From Nitrospira tepida (GTDB lineage: Bacteria > Nitrospirota > Nitrospiria > Nitrospirales > Nitrospiraceae), in the NCBI RefSeq assembly GCF_947241125.1, contig NZ_OX365700.1, forward strand, positions 2,326,001 to 2,390,000: 64,000 bases of DNA. The letters are read 5' to 3'. Every line of letters begins with the position of its first letter. Positions within the stretch are counted from its first letter, which is position 1. Both the position numbers and the translations under genes were made by a program. Below, in pieces: positions 1-7,637 of the stretch. The notes below the pieces were generated by a model. It made no database searches, was not told where the DNA came from, and saw only the letters and a list, made by a program, of their open reading frames with translations.

Positions 1-95
1 GCGTTGACTGGGAGAGGCTGGATTGTTACAGTCCGCGGCGGACCATCCACGTTTTCGGCGTCGGCAAGGCAATCACTTCAATCGGCGGGCTCGAC

Positions 96-449
96 ATGCT
101 CAGTGCAAAGGTACTTTGGCCGCTCTTTCCCCTGTTGCTGTTGATTGTGATCGTCTGTCTCACCTGGGCCTTGGTCGTGGCCGTTCGCGGGCGAAAGAAC
201 CCGCCCGCGCGATGGCTTCAGATCGGCGCCTTCGCCTGCTACCTGTTGGCGGCGGTGACGGCGATTGCGAGCGAAGGGGGGCGCGCGTCGGTGAACCTGC
301 ATCGCCCGTTCAGTTTCCTGGCGCAGGTCTGTATCGTCGTCGCCATCCTGGTGGCCTGGAAACAGCAGGACCGCCGGTTGCTGTGGCTCAATACCGGAGC
401 ATGGACCGGCATTCTCGCCGACACCGCACTGCATTTCATCCTGCGATAG
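96..449 (+). CDS. small hydrophobic membrane protein, possibly partial
   Basis: No family recognised. The 117-residue product is mostly hydrophobic, with about three membrane-spanning stretches (roughly residues 7-29, 41-58 and 70-88) and a basic loop RGRKNPPAR after the first. The ATG at 96 lacks a convincing ribosome binding site. The same frame is open without a stop from base 3 to 96, so the true start may lie before the window and this may be only the C-terminal part. It ends 30 bases before the convergent hemW stop. Probably an inner-membrane protein of unknown function. Confidence 0.6.
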   Translation: MLSAKVLWPLFPLLLLIVIVCLTWALVVAVRGRKNPPARWLQIGAFACYLLAAVTAIASEGGRASVNLHRPFSFLAQVCIVVAILVAWKQQDRRLLWLNTGAWTGILADTALHFILR

Positions 450-478
450 CGCCGTCCGACCGTTCGGGCGGTTCACCG

Positions 479-1651
479 TCAGATCAACCGGATTGCCACC
501 GAGTCCGCCATCCGCCGTCCCGCCTCCGTCAACCGGATTCGCCCGTCCTTCCGTTCGAGCAACTGTTCGTCCAACAGGGTGGTCAGTTGCCGATGCCACT
601 CTCGATCGGAGCACAACGAATCGAGCAACCGGTCATCCGCGCCGGCGAGTTGTCGCAGGCCGAAGACCAGCGCTTCGCGGGTTTGCCGGTCGGGGGTCAG
701 CTCCTCCCGATGGTCCAGGGGAAGCAGGCCCTCGTTCAACCGTGCTTCATAGCCTGACAGGTCGGCGAGGTTTCCAAAGCGGCAGCCGTCCATATAGGAC
801 TGGGCGCTGGGGCCAAGCCCGAGATAGTCACCGGCTTGCCAGTACAGCAGGTTGTGACGGCACCGATGGCCGGGCCTGGCATAGTTCGAGATTTCGTAGC
901 GGTCGTAACCGGCTCGCTCCAAAATTCGTTCGGCTGCCTGCTCCATGGCGGTTTGCATCTCTGGATCAGGCTGTTTGGTTGCCCCCGCTTCAATCGCCTG
1001 CGCGAGGGCGGTCTCCGGTTCGATCGTGAGGGCATAGCAGGAGACGTGATCCGGTTGAAGCGAGACCACGCCGGCCAGCGTCTGTTGCCAACTCTCCATC
1101 GACTGTCCGGGCAAGCCGTACATCAGGTCGAGATTGAGATCATCGAAGCCCGCCGCCCTGGCCCATTGCACCGCGCGCAGGAGGTTGGCGGCCAGCGACG
1201 GACGGCCGATGCTGATCAACTCGGCGTCGTTCAAGCTTTCCGCGCCCAGACTCAGTCTGGTCGCGCCGGCCTCCCTCAGCCTGGTCAACATCCGATCGGA
1301 GACCGTGTCCGGATGGGCCTCGACGGTGATCTCGATGTCAGATTGGCAAGTGAAGGTCCGCCGGATCGTCGCCAGCAGGTCGCAGAGTTGATCGGCGCTC
1401 AACACGGTCGGCGTGCCGCCGCCGAAATAGATGCTGGAAAGCGGCCGGCCTGACAGATTCGCTTGGTTGGCGTAGAGGGCCAATTCTTTCCGAAGGGCCG
1501 TCAGAAAGCGCTCGGCCCGGTCCGGCCGATACACCTGGAGATAGAAATTACAAAAGGCGCAGCGAGTCCGGCAGAAGGGGACGTGAAGATAGAGACCCAG
1601 TGGACGGAGACCGTCCCGTTCCGCCTGCTGCCACCCGCCGTCCCGTTCCAT
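479..1651 (-). CDS. hemW: radical SAM heme chaperone HemW
   Basis: 390 residues. HemW proteins bind heme and pass it to target proteins; they are related to the anaerobic coproporphyrinogen oxidase HemN but are not oxidases. The radical SAM cluster motif is C27-x3-C31-x2-C34 in HVPFCRTRCAFCNFY, followed by the glycine-rich GGGTP at about residue 77 and a C-terminal HemN_C-type domain (TREALVFGLRQL). The short N-terminus and CNFY after the third cysteine fit HemW rather than HemN, which carries an extra cysteine. It lies 21 bases downstream of the small gene at 1673-1933 on the same strand, so the two are probably cotranscribed. Confidence 0.9.
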   Translation of the reverse strand: MERDGGWQQAERDGLRPLGLYLHVPFCRTRCAFCNFYLQVYRPDRAERFLTALRKELALYANQANLSGRPLSSIYFGGGTPTVLSADQLCDLLATIRRTFTCQSDIEITVEAHPDTVSDRMLTRLREAGATRLSLGAESLNDAELISIGRPSLAANLLRAVQWARAAGFDDLNLDLMYGLPGQSMESWQQTLAGVVSLQPDHVSCYALTIEPETALAQAIEAGATKQPDPEMQTAMEQAAERILERAGYDRYEISNYARPGHRCRHNLLYWQAGDYLGLGPSAQSYMDGCRFGNLADLSGYEARLNEGLLPLDHREELTPDRQTREALVFGLRQLAGADDRLLDSLCSDREWHRQLTTLLDEQLLERKDGRIRLTEAGRRMADSVAIRLI

Positions 1652-1672
1652 AAGTTCCGGTAGAAGATCCCG

Positions 1673-1933
1673 TCAGAGATTCAACCGCTTTGAAAAATCC
1701 TTCTGCACGACGACCTCGACCTGATCGAGCGGGGAGTGGCCGCGGTTGCGGACATGCACGGACCATTCGGGGAAACGCCGCAACGTTTCGAACAGGGACT
1801 TCAGCACCTCCGGCTTCACGCGACCTTCCCAGTCGCGAAGCCAACGGTATTCTTCTTCGTTCCCCTCGTAGTCGTCGGGAAACTGCGCTTCCAAACTGAA
1901 GCGAAGGACGAAGGATTGTTCTTCCTGAAACAT
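1673..1933 (-). CDS. conserved small acidic protein of unknown function
   Basis: 86 residues, no family recognised. The start chosen is the ATG in TTCATCATG, preceded by AGAGGAG at good spacing; a start at 1987 would add 18 residues without a comparable site. The product is soluble, rich in Glu, Arg and aromatic residues (FVLRFSLEAQFPDDYEG near the N-terminus) and has no signal peptide. It is immediately upstream of hemW in the same direction and divergent from the FmdB gene at 2032. Function unknown. Confidence 0.75.
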   Translation of the reverse strand: MFQEEQSFVLRFSLEAQFPDDYEGNEEEYRWLRDWEGRVKPEVLKSLFETLRRFPEWSVHVRNRGHSPLDQVEVVVQKDFSKRLNL

Positions 1934-2031
1934 GATGAACTCCTCTGGTGGCAATCGGCCGATCATTGCGAAGGAAAGAACCGACACCCTATAATAAGCG
2001 ACCGATTATCCCAGGTGAAAGGGAGTGGCCT

Positions 2032-2253
2032 ATGCCGTTGTTTGAATACCGTTGTACCCAGTGCCAGCATCAGTTCGAGTTGATCGTGAACGGCTCCACG
2101 ACTCCGGCCTGTCCGTCCTGTCGAAGCGAGCGGCTGGAGAAGAAGATCTCTGCTTTTGCGGTCGGAGCGACGGGGTGGGCTCCGTCATCCGGCGGCGGCG
2201 CCTGCGGCTCCTGCGGGGATCCTCGTGGTCCCGGCGCCTGCTCCATGAATTAA
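2032..2253 (+). CDS. FmdB-family zinc ribbon protein
   Basis: 73 residues. The N-terminus MPLFEYRCTQCQHQFE with a second pair PACPSC gives two CxxC knuckles (C8/C11 and C27/C30), the regulatory zinc ribbon of the FmdB/CxxC-CxxC-SSSS family. The tail is rich in Gly, Ser and Cys, as usual in this family. The start is the ATG at 2032 after AAAGGGAG; an upstream in-frame start at 1948 would add unrelated residues. Members of the family are small and mostly uncharacterised; a regulatory role is assumed only from the fold. It is followed 14 bases later by the gene at 2268. Confidence 0.9.
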   Translation: MPLFEYRCTQCQHQFELIVNGSTTPACPSCRSERLEKKISAFAVGATGWAPSSGGGACGSCGDPRGPGACSMN

Positions 2254-2267
2254 CAGCCGGACCAGAG

Positions 2268-2600
2268 ATGCCGGCGATGTCTGAATCATCCGATATCACG
2301 CTCCAGCGGGCCATCACGACGATCGGGCAGTCCGATCCCTTGATCAAGCTCATGCAACAGGTCCAATTGGGGCGCATGAAGCCCACCGATCCCGGATTGC
2401 GGGTCGTGACCGAATCCTGGCTGAATACCTATCAAAAGGTGCTGGAAACGTCTCGCCTTCCGCAGGCGGCGGTGCGCCGTCTTGATCCTCGCCCGCGTCT
2501 CGCCGTCCTGATTGAAGCAGGCGTGCTGACGCCGGAACATCAGGCGGTGACGGCGTTGCTTTCCGCGTTCGATCGGGTCCTGGCCGAGTCGCCGGCTTAA
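2268..2600 (+). CDS. conserved hypothetical soluble protein
   Basis: 110 residues, or 107 if the ATG at 2277 is used. No family recognised. The product is predicted to be mainly helical, without signal peptide or membrane segment, and contains LTPEHQAVTALLSAFDRVLAE at its end. It probably forms a unit with the FmdB gene 14 bases upstream. The stop codon TAA at 2598-2600 abuts the first base of the mobile element at 2601, so the insertion occurred exactly at the gene end or has supplied a new end. Confidence 0.7.
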   Translation: MPAMSESSDITLQRAITTIGQSDPLIKLMQQVQLGRMKPTDPGLRVVTESWLNTYQKVLETSRLPQAAVRRLDPRPRLAVLIEAGVLTPEHQAVTALLSAFDRVLAESPA

Positions 2601-2810
2601 CCCACATTATTCATGACCGCTTCTACTGCAACCGCCGATACGCCGCTACGACAAGCCAGCATGCGGCTTGGTGGCATGCTGGCGGACAGGCTCGTCGCTC
2701 GCGGCCTCGACGTACTGTTTCAAGTACGCCTTGGCCGCGAGCGCCTCCGCGTGCCCGTCTCGCGTGGCGTCTTGGCGGTTTCGTCACGAACCGTCATGAA
2801 TAATGTGGGT
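2601..2810 (+). mobile_element. MITE-like element, copy A (210 bp)
   Basis: Terminal inverted repeats CCCACATTATTCATGAC (2601-2617) and its complement (2794-2810) bound a non-coding 210 bp unit. Inside are a 10 bp palindrome (2655-2664 with 2674-2683), and a long stem GCTCGCGGCC/GGCCGCGAGC (2697-2706 with 2733-2742) that encloses CGTACT-GTTTCA-AGTACG (2711-2728). Related copies lie at 11382, 20815 and 46771. No target duplication is evident and no transposase is encoded. The open frame across it is a by-product. Confidence 0.85.
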
Positions 2811-2826
2811 CAGGGCTGATCGCGCG

Positions 2827-3486
2827 ATGGCCTGGCTGCTGCTTCTGGCCGGCCTCTGGTTCTGGTGGGCGCCGCCGCCCGGCGTGATGGCCCATGAACC
2901 GCAAGGCACCCGCCCGCTTCGCACAGTTCCCCTGTCGAACGTGCGTTCCCTGCTTCCGCAGGAGACCCATGTCCTGATGGAAGCGCCCGCGATCGAATCC
3001 TTTCTCGACGCGCTGGACCAATCGCCCCCCGATTGGCAGATCCTGTACGGACAGGGACACCACGATCCCGACTACGACGAACGGCTGTTGACCTTCAACC
3101 GCGCGCGCGACGATCGTCGCGCCGGGCGAGAGGCGTTAGATTGGCGCATCGCGTTTGTATGGCCCGGCCAATTGACGGCCTATGACCCCACATCCGCCTC
3201 CTTCCGCGTGGCGATCGGTCCCTCGTTCATTCTGACACGATGGGGGCTGGTGCGATTCAAACCGGAAGATCTGCCCGGTAATCTTTCGGCGGTCCCGAAT
3301 CCGAAGACAAGGGAAACGCTCCGACGAAAGGTGGAGAAGGGCCAGACGATCGACGTCCTGGTCGTCATGAGCGGCAGGCTGATCCCAGAGGAGTCCATCA
3401 TCTATGACTTCAGTCATGAGGAGGAGGGAGTCGGGGTCGTGATGCCGGTCGTGCGCATCGAGCAGATCGATTATTTGCTTCCATAG
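2827..3486 (+). CDS. exported protein of unknown function
   Basis: 219 residues. The N-terminus MAWLLLLAGLWFWWAPPPGVMAHE is a signal peptide with a likely cleavage after VMA. The mature part has no cysteine-based motif and no family I recognise; it holds FILTRWGLVRFKPEDLPGN and a C-terminal stretch predicted as beta. An in-frame ATG at 2803 lies inside the terminal repeat of the mobile element just upstream, so starting there would put element sequence ahead of the signal peptide; 2827 is preferred. The native promoter and leader appear to have been displaced by the element. Confidence 0.7.
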   Translation: MAWLLLLAGLWFWWAPPPGVMAHEPQGTRPLRTVPLSNVRSLLPQETHVLMEAPAIESFLDALDQSPPDWQILYGQGHHDPDYDERLLTFNRARDDRRAGREALDWRIAFVWPGQLTAYDPTSASFRVAIGPSFILTRWGLVRFKPEDLPGNLSAVPNPKTRETLRRKVEKGQTIDVLVVMSGRLIPEESIIYDFSHEEEGVGVVMPVVRIEQIDYLLP

Positions 3487-3599
3487 TCTCCTGCTTGCTT
3501 TCCAGGCTTGACGCCACCGGCCTGAAGGGGTTTGACCCTGTGCGGCATTCGCGCTACCCTGCCGCCACCATGCCAAAGGCGATCCACGGGAAGGTGCGT

Positions 3600-4115
3600 A
3601 TGGGGCTGAAGTCCGTGCTTTTGCTCATCTCGCTGCTATCGTTCCAGGCCTGGCTCGGCGCGGCCTGCGCCGGGGAGTTCTCAGGAACCTGGAGAGGGTT
3701 GCTACAGGCGGAAGGGGAAGGAGCCGAGGCGGAAGTGCTGTTCAGCCGGGACGACCATCCGGTCTATACCTATACCAACAACCGGAACGTGACCCGCCAA
3801 GTGGAACTCGCGAGTCCGGGACAGGTGATCGAATTCGTGCCGCCCGGCGGGGGCGTGCAGCGGATCATCGTCGAGCACGTCGATCGACAACCAGGCAAGC
3901 TGCTGATCTCGCTGAAGGGGTCGTTTGAAAAGTCCGGCGGCGGCTATTTGGACCAACAGCAGGAGGTCGTGGTCTTCGAATATGAGTTGGTTCCGGAAGG
4001 GCTCAAGATGCGAATCCGGCGCCGAACGGTCTCGCACTTCGGCGACAAGGACATGATCGTCGGTGGGCAACCGCAGGAAGCGGTCGCCGAAGGCCTCCTT
4101 CAGCGGGCGCAGTAA
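3600..4115 (+). CDS. exported protein of unknown function
   Basis: 171 residues. The start at 3600 follows GGGAAGG at five bases; the in-frame ATG at 3570 lacks such a site. Residues 1-23 (MGLKSVLLLISLLSFQAWLG then AACA) form a signal peptide, cleavage expected before GEFSGTWRG. The mature part is predicted to be a small beta-rich domain that opens with the G-x-W-x-G pattern seen in lipocalin-like folds, but no family assignment is possible by eye. It follows the exported protein gene at 2827 by about 110 bases. Confidence 0.7.
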   Translation: MGLKSVLLLISLLSFQAWLGAACAGEFSGTWRGLLQAEGEGAEAEVLFSRDDHPVYTYTNNRNVTRQVELASPGQVIEFVPPGGGVQRIIVEHVDRQPGKLLISLKGSFEKSGGGYLDQQQEVVVFEYELVPEGLKMRIRRRTVSHFGDKDMIVGGQPQEAVAEGLLQRAQ

Positions 4116-4223
4116 ATCCAGTTGTCTTGTTCCGATCCTGTATCGATTGCGATACACCTCCGTAGGGCGAAGATACAGGCCAGGCGAGTCCGTCATTCCT
4201 TCTGAAATACGTCCTTTTACTAG

Positions 4224-4405
4224 GAGGCTGTCCGACATTGCCGTTCGTGACGAGGCGAAGCAGGCGCTGGCAGGTGCAAGGCCGCAGGCTGCGAAAAACC
4301 GGAGGCGTATTCGCTGGAATACGTTGAGGATTTTTCGCCGCCGAGAACGAAGCAGATGCCGGTGCATCCTTCGCCGCAGTAGAAAGGTCAATGTCGGACA
4401 GGCTC
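4224..4405. mobile_element. non-autonomous element with IS1182-type ends (182 bp)
   Basis: The ends GAGGCTGTCCGACATT (4224-4239) and AATGTCGGACAGGCTC (4390-4405) are inverted and match, with one or no difference, the ends of the complete IS1182-type element at 29599-31238; the right ends of both share GGTCAATGTCGGACAGGCTCC. CTAG precedes the left end and CCAG follows the right. There is no coding capacity. The interior folds on itself around CGTATTC-GCTG-GAATACG. This is a MITE that the 29.6 kb transposase could plausibly move in trans. Confidence 0.8.
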
Positions 4406-4565
4406 CCAGAAGCCGGATCATACAGGGGAATTGTTTCACCATCCTGAATGGTACGGAGCTTGCTGATTTTCCGATCGGCATAGCCCTGCCCGGCCGCGAT
4501 GGTGACTGCTGTCCGCCGGGCGGGTATGAATCCACCACCGGCGAAGCCGGAGAGGAGGAACTCCT

Positions 4566-6161
4566 ATGCGAGGGAAAAACATCGTGCTCTGCTCGGATGG
4601 CACCGGCAATACCGCCATCAAGGCGCGTGGGACCAACGTCTTCAAACTCTATGAAGCAGTCGACATCCAAGGCCATAAGTACGATCAAACCTTAAAGCCG
4701 CAGGTGGCCTTCTATGACGACGGGGTGGGCACTTCTCGCCTGACTCCGCTCAAGTTGATCGGCGGGGCGTTCGGGTTCGGGTTTCGCAAGAACGTCAAGG
4801 ACCTCTATACCGAGTTGGCTCATGTCTATGAGCCGGGCGACCATATCTACCTCTTCGGGTTCAGCCGGGGGGCCTATACGGTCAGGGCCCTGTCGGGCAT
4901 GATCGAATACTGCGGCATTTTGGATATCAAGAAGGTCGGGTATGAATCGCTCAAAAAGCGGGTGCACCAATGTTGGACGGCGTTCCGCCAGGAGGCCTTC
5001 CAGCGTGTCACGAAGGAACGACGGCGCGACAACAGACCGATCGACGACCCCATGAATGAGGATTGCCGGCGGCGCGAGGACTTTGGAGCCGTCATCGACG
5101 ACGAGTTCGTGCCCAACGGCATGGTGACCATTGAATTTGTCGGGGTGTGGGACACGGTCGGGGCGGTTGGGATGCCGTTTGAAGAACTGCGTGATCTGTT
5201 CAACTGGATCTACCCTATGCGGTTCTCAGAGCTGACGCCCAGCAGTCGCATCAAACGCGCCTGCCATGCCCTGTCTATCGACGATGACCGCCGCACGTTC
5301 CATCCGGAATTATGGAATGAGCAGGGGATTCGCGCCACCCAGGTGGATCAGGTGTGGTTCGCCGGCGTCCATTCCAACGTGGGCGGCGGCTATGTGAAAC
5401 ACGGCATGTCGCTGGTCGCCTTGGACTGGATGATGGCGGAGGCGGAACGGTGCGGGTTGCGCTTTATCAAGGCGGACCGCGACTATGTGCAGACCCATCA
5501 GGATGTGCACGACGAGCTGTACGATGCGCGCGCCGGCCTCGGTTTGTACTATCGGTGGGAGCCGCGCGACATCCTCAAGCTCTGTCGCGCCCACCACATG
5601 ACGCAGCCCAAGATTCACGTGAGCGTCTTTGAGCGCATCGCCAACGGCACCGGTTGGTATGCGCCCGCCAACCTTCCCCATCGGTGTTTGGTGGTCCGGA
5701 CAAATGACGAGCGAGCCTGGCCGCCGGACGAGACCCTCCGGGCGATCGAGCAGCAGGTGGCGCGAGCTGAAGGGCCGGGCGCGGGGCAGGCCAGGAACGA
5801 GTCCCTGCTCGACGGCATGCGCGGCGCGGTCAAGAGCGGAAAGATGTCCTACTATACCTTCGTGGCGGCCTCGATTCCCGCCGTCGGTTGGTGGTATGGC
5901 TTGCCGCCCTTTCCGGAGGTCGCCGGCGCCATCGCTCAGTGGTGTCCCTATCCGAACCTCGTCATCGGCGGCATCTATGCCTGCGTCGGCTGGCTCGTGT
6001 GGAGCTGGTCCAAGAGAGTGGACGGGCGGATGGAGTCCGCCGCCCAGAATCATTGGCAACGTCATCGCGAAGCGATGCGAAAAATCTTTTTGGACGGCCG
6101 GAGGCAACCGACTCAACAGCCTCCCGTCGAAGTGAACATCGGCGAGAGCCTTCCTCAATAG
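4566..6161 (+). CDS. DUF2235 alpha/beta hydrolase with C-terminal membrane segments
   Basis: 531 residues. The N-terminus KNIVLCSDGTGNT, the elbow GFSRGA with the presumed nucleophile Ser100, and WFAGVHSNVGGGY near residue 265 mark the DUF2235 hydrolase family, which includes the Tle1 type VI phospholipases. Two hydrophobic segments near residues 425-445 and 460-482 suggest membrane attachment, which fits a lipid or membrane substrate. AGGAGGA precedes the ATG. No type VI secretion genes or immunity-like partner are visible nearby, so an effector role is not supported; a housekeeping esterase or lipase is equally possible. Confidence 0.85.
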   Translation: MRGKNIVLCSDGTGNTAIKARGTNVFKLYEAVDIQGHKYDQTLKPQVAFYDDGVGTSRLTPLKLIGGAFGFGFRKNVKDLYTELAHVYEPGDHIYLFGFSRGAYTVRALSGMIEYCGILDIKKVGYESLKKRVHQCWTAFRQEAFQRVTKERRRDNRPIDDPMNEDCRRREDFGAVIDDEFVPNGMVTIEFVGVWDTVGAVGMPFEELRDLFNWIYPMRFSELTPSSRIKRACHALSIDDDRRTFHPELWNEQGIRATQVDQVWFAGVHSNVGGGYVKHGMSLVALDWMMAEAERCGLRFIKADRDYVQTHQDVHDELYDARAGLGLYYRWEPRDILKLCRAHHMTQPKIHVSVFERIANGTGWYAPANLPHRCLVVRTNDERAWPPDETLRAIEQQVARAEGPGAGQARNESLLDGMRGAVKSGKMSYYTFVAASIPAVGWWYGLPPFPEVAGAIAQWCPYPNLVIGGIYACVGWLVWSWSKRVDGRMESAAQNHWQRHREAMRKIFLDGRRQPTQQPPVEVNIGESLPQ

Positions 6162-6257
6162 AACGATTCGTGAGAGACAGCGTCCGCCGGCTACCGGAGC
6201 GAGGATCGACATGGTACGATGAGGCATCAAGCTGCCGCGTAGTCAGCGGAGGAGTTG

Positions 6258-6887
6258 ATGCGTCTTGCTGCCCGATCGCTCACCGTTCTGTTGGTCAGCC
6301 TGGCCCTGTGGGTGGTTCCGAACAGGGCCGCCGCCGAATGGTATATGGCCGGGCAGGTCGGGGCGACTTTCGCCGATCGCTTGAAAGATGTCGAAGGCAC
6401 CAACAGCTTGACGGGATTGAGCGCTCCGGATTTCGACCTCAAAAACTCCGTCGCCTATGGATTGAAGCTTGGCTACTTTCCCGGTGAGAGTTGGGTCGGC
6501 CTGGAAGCAGAGGCCTTTCATACCACTCCCCACATCAAGAATCTGGATGACATCCCCGGAGCCCATTTTCGAGTCACGACGGTGGGGTTGAACCTCATCG
6601 CACGCTATCCGGGCCGGACCTATCAACCTTACATCGGCATCGGCGGCGGGGTAGCCATCGGCCGAGTGGGTAATTCCCCGACCACGACCAGCGATACGGA
6701 TACGGCCTCATCGCTGCAACTGTTGGCAGGCCTGCGCGCCTTTGTCACGCCCCGCGTGGCGGTCTTCCCCGAATACAAATACACCGACGCGACGTTTCAA
6801 TTTAATGGGGCCTTCGGGTCGGTCGGCGGATTTCAGGCGGACTATGCCGCCCAGCACCTCATGTTCGGCATGTCGTACCATTTCTGA
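6258..6887 (+). CDS. OmpW-like outer-membrane beta-barrel protein
   Basis: 209 residues. The start at 6258 follows GGAGGAG; a TTG at 6255 also exists. A signal peptide (MRLAARSLTVLLVSLALWVV...AAA) precedes EWYMAGQVGATF, typical of the first strand of small barrels. The rest shows alternating hydrophobic strands with Gly-rich turns (YIGIGGGVAIG) and the C-terminus LMFGMSYHF ending in Phe, the usual BAM recognition signal. The overall pattern fits OmpW/Opa-like eight-stranded barrels; the substrate is unknown. It lies 13 bases ahead of the Slp-like lipoprotein gene, likely in one transcript. Confidence 0.8.
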   Translation: MRLAARSLTVLLVSLALWVVPNRAAAEWYMAGQVGATFADRLKDVEGTNSLTGLSAPDFDLKNSVAYGLKLGYFPGESWVGLEAEAFHTTPHIKNLDDIPGAHFRVTTVGLNLIARYPGRTYQPYIGIGGGVAIGRVGNSPTTTSDTDTASSLQLLAGLRAFVTPRVAVFPEYKYTDATFQFNGAFGSVGGFQADYAAQHLMFGMSYHF

Positions 6888-6900
6888 CGGAGTCAGGTGA

Positions 6901-7590
6901 ATGAACCGGTGGTGCCTCACGATGGCTGGTCTCCTGGCGGGTCTGTTGCTCGGCGGTTGCGCCGAATCAGAGCACCAGGTGCGAAAGGACGCCGCGCTCA
7001 TCGGCATTCCGCCTGAATTGGAACAGCGGATCGATTCCACGGTTCCATTTGCTGCGTTGCGGGCTTCTCCTTCCGACTATGTCGGGCGCGTCGTGGCGCT
7101 CGGCGGGATCGTGGTCAAATCGAAGCTGACGAAGGAGCAGACCGAGGTGGAGGTCTTGCAACTGCCCACCTCGGACGGGACGTTGCAGACCAAGCAGCGG
7201 ATGCGGTCGGAAGGGCGGTTCCTGGCGGTGAAGAAGGAATTCCTGGATCCGGCGACGCTCGAACCGGGCACGCCTGTGACGATAGTCGGAGAGGTCACCG
7301 GTTCGACGGTTCGGCGGCTGGATGAGACCGAATATCTCTACCCGGTCATCGAGATCAAGCACCTGACCGATTGGAGCGAGGAGCTCTCCAACCGGTCGGC
7401 GCGGACTGCCTATGGCGGCGGCTATCCACCCTATTATTGGACGCCCTGGTATTGGGGGTCGCCCTATGGCTACGCGCCGTATTACAGCCCCTACTGGGGC
7501 TTCTATCCTCCGTTCTTCGGCTCTCGTCCTATTGCGCCACCGCCTCCGCCGCCTCCCCCGGAACAGATTCCGCCGCAGTTCAGGAAATAA
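6901..7590 (+). CDS. Slp-family outer-membrane lipoprotein
   Basis: 229 residues. The lipobox LLGGC places the lipidated cysteine at residue 20. The central domain (PSDYVGRVVALGGIVVKSK, GEVTGSTVRRLDETEYLYP) matches the Slp lipoprotein family, an OB-like domain attached to the outer membrane. The C-terminal 60 residues are rich in Tyr, Pro and Gly and end in a poly-proline run, which is unusual for the family and suggests an exposed extended tail. Probably cotranscribed with the beta-barrel gene directly upstream. Confidence 0.8.
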   Translation: MNRWCLTMAGLLAGLLLGGCAESEHQVRKDAALIGIPPELEQRIDSTVPFAALRASPSDYVGRVVALGGIVVKSKLTKEQTEVEVLQLPTSDGTLQTKQRMRSEGRFLAVKKEFLDPATLEPGTPVTIVGEVTGSTVRRLDETEYLYPVIEIKHLTDWSEELSNRSARTAYGGGYPPYYWTPWYWGSPYGYAPYYSPYWGFYPPFFGSRPIAPPPPPPPPEQIPPQFRK

Positions 7591-7637
7591 GCGCAGAATC
7601 TGTGCTTCACGCACCGGGATGCGTTTGCGAGAAAGGG

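Noticed and set aside
2613-2819. Protein gene inside MITE copy A, with relatives in copies B, C and D
   Set aside because: The frames start and end in terminal repeats, vary by insertion of palindromes, and the changes between copies preserve base pairing rather than codons.
4566-6161. Type VI secretion effector (Tle1) assignment for the DUF2235 gene
   Set aside because: The fold fits, but there are no secretion or immunity genes nearby and the C-terminal helices are equally consistent with a housekeeping membrane hydrolase.
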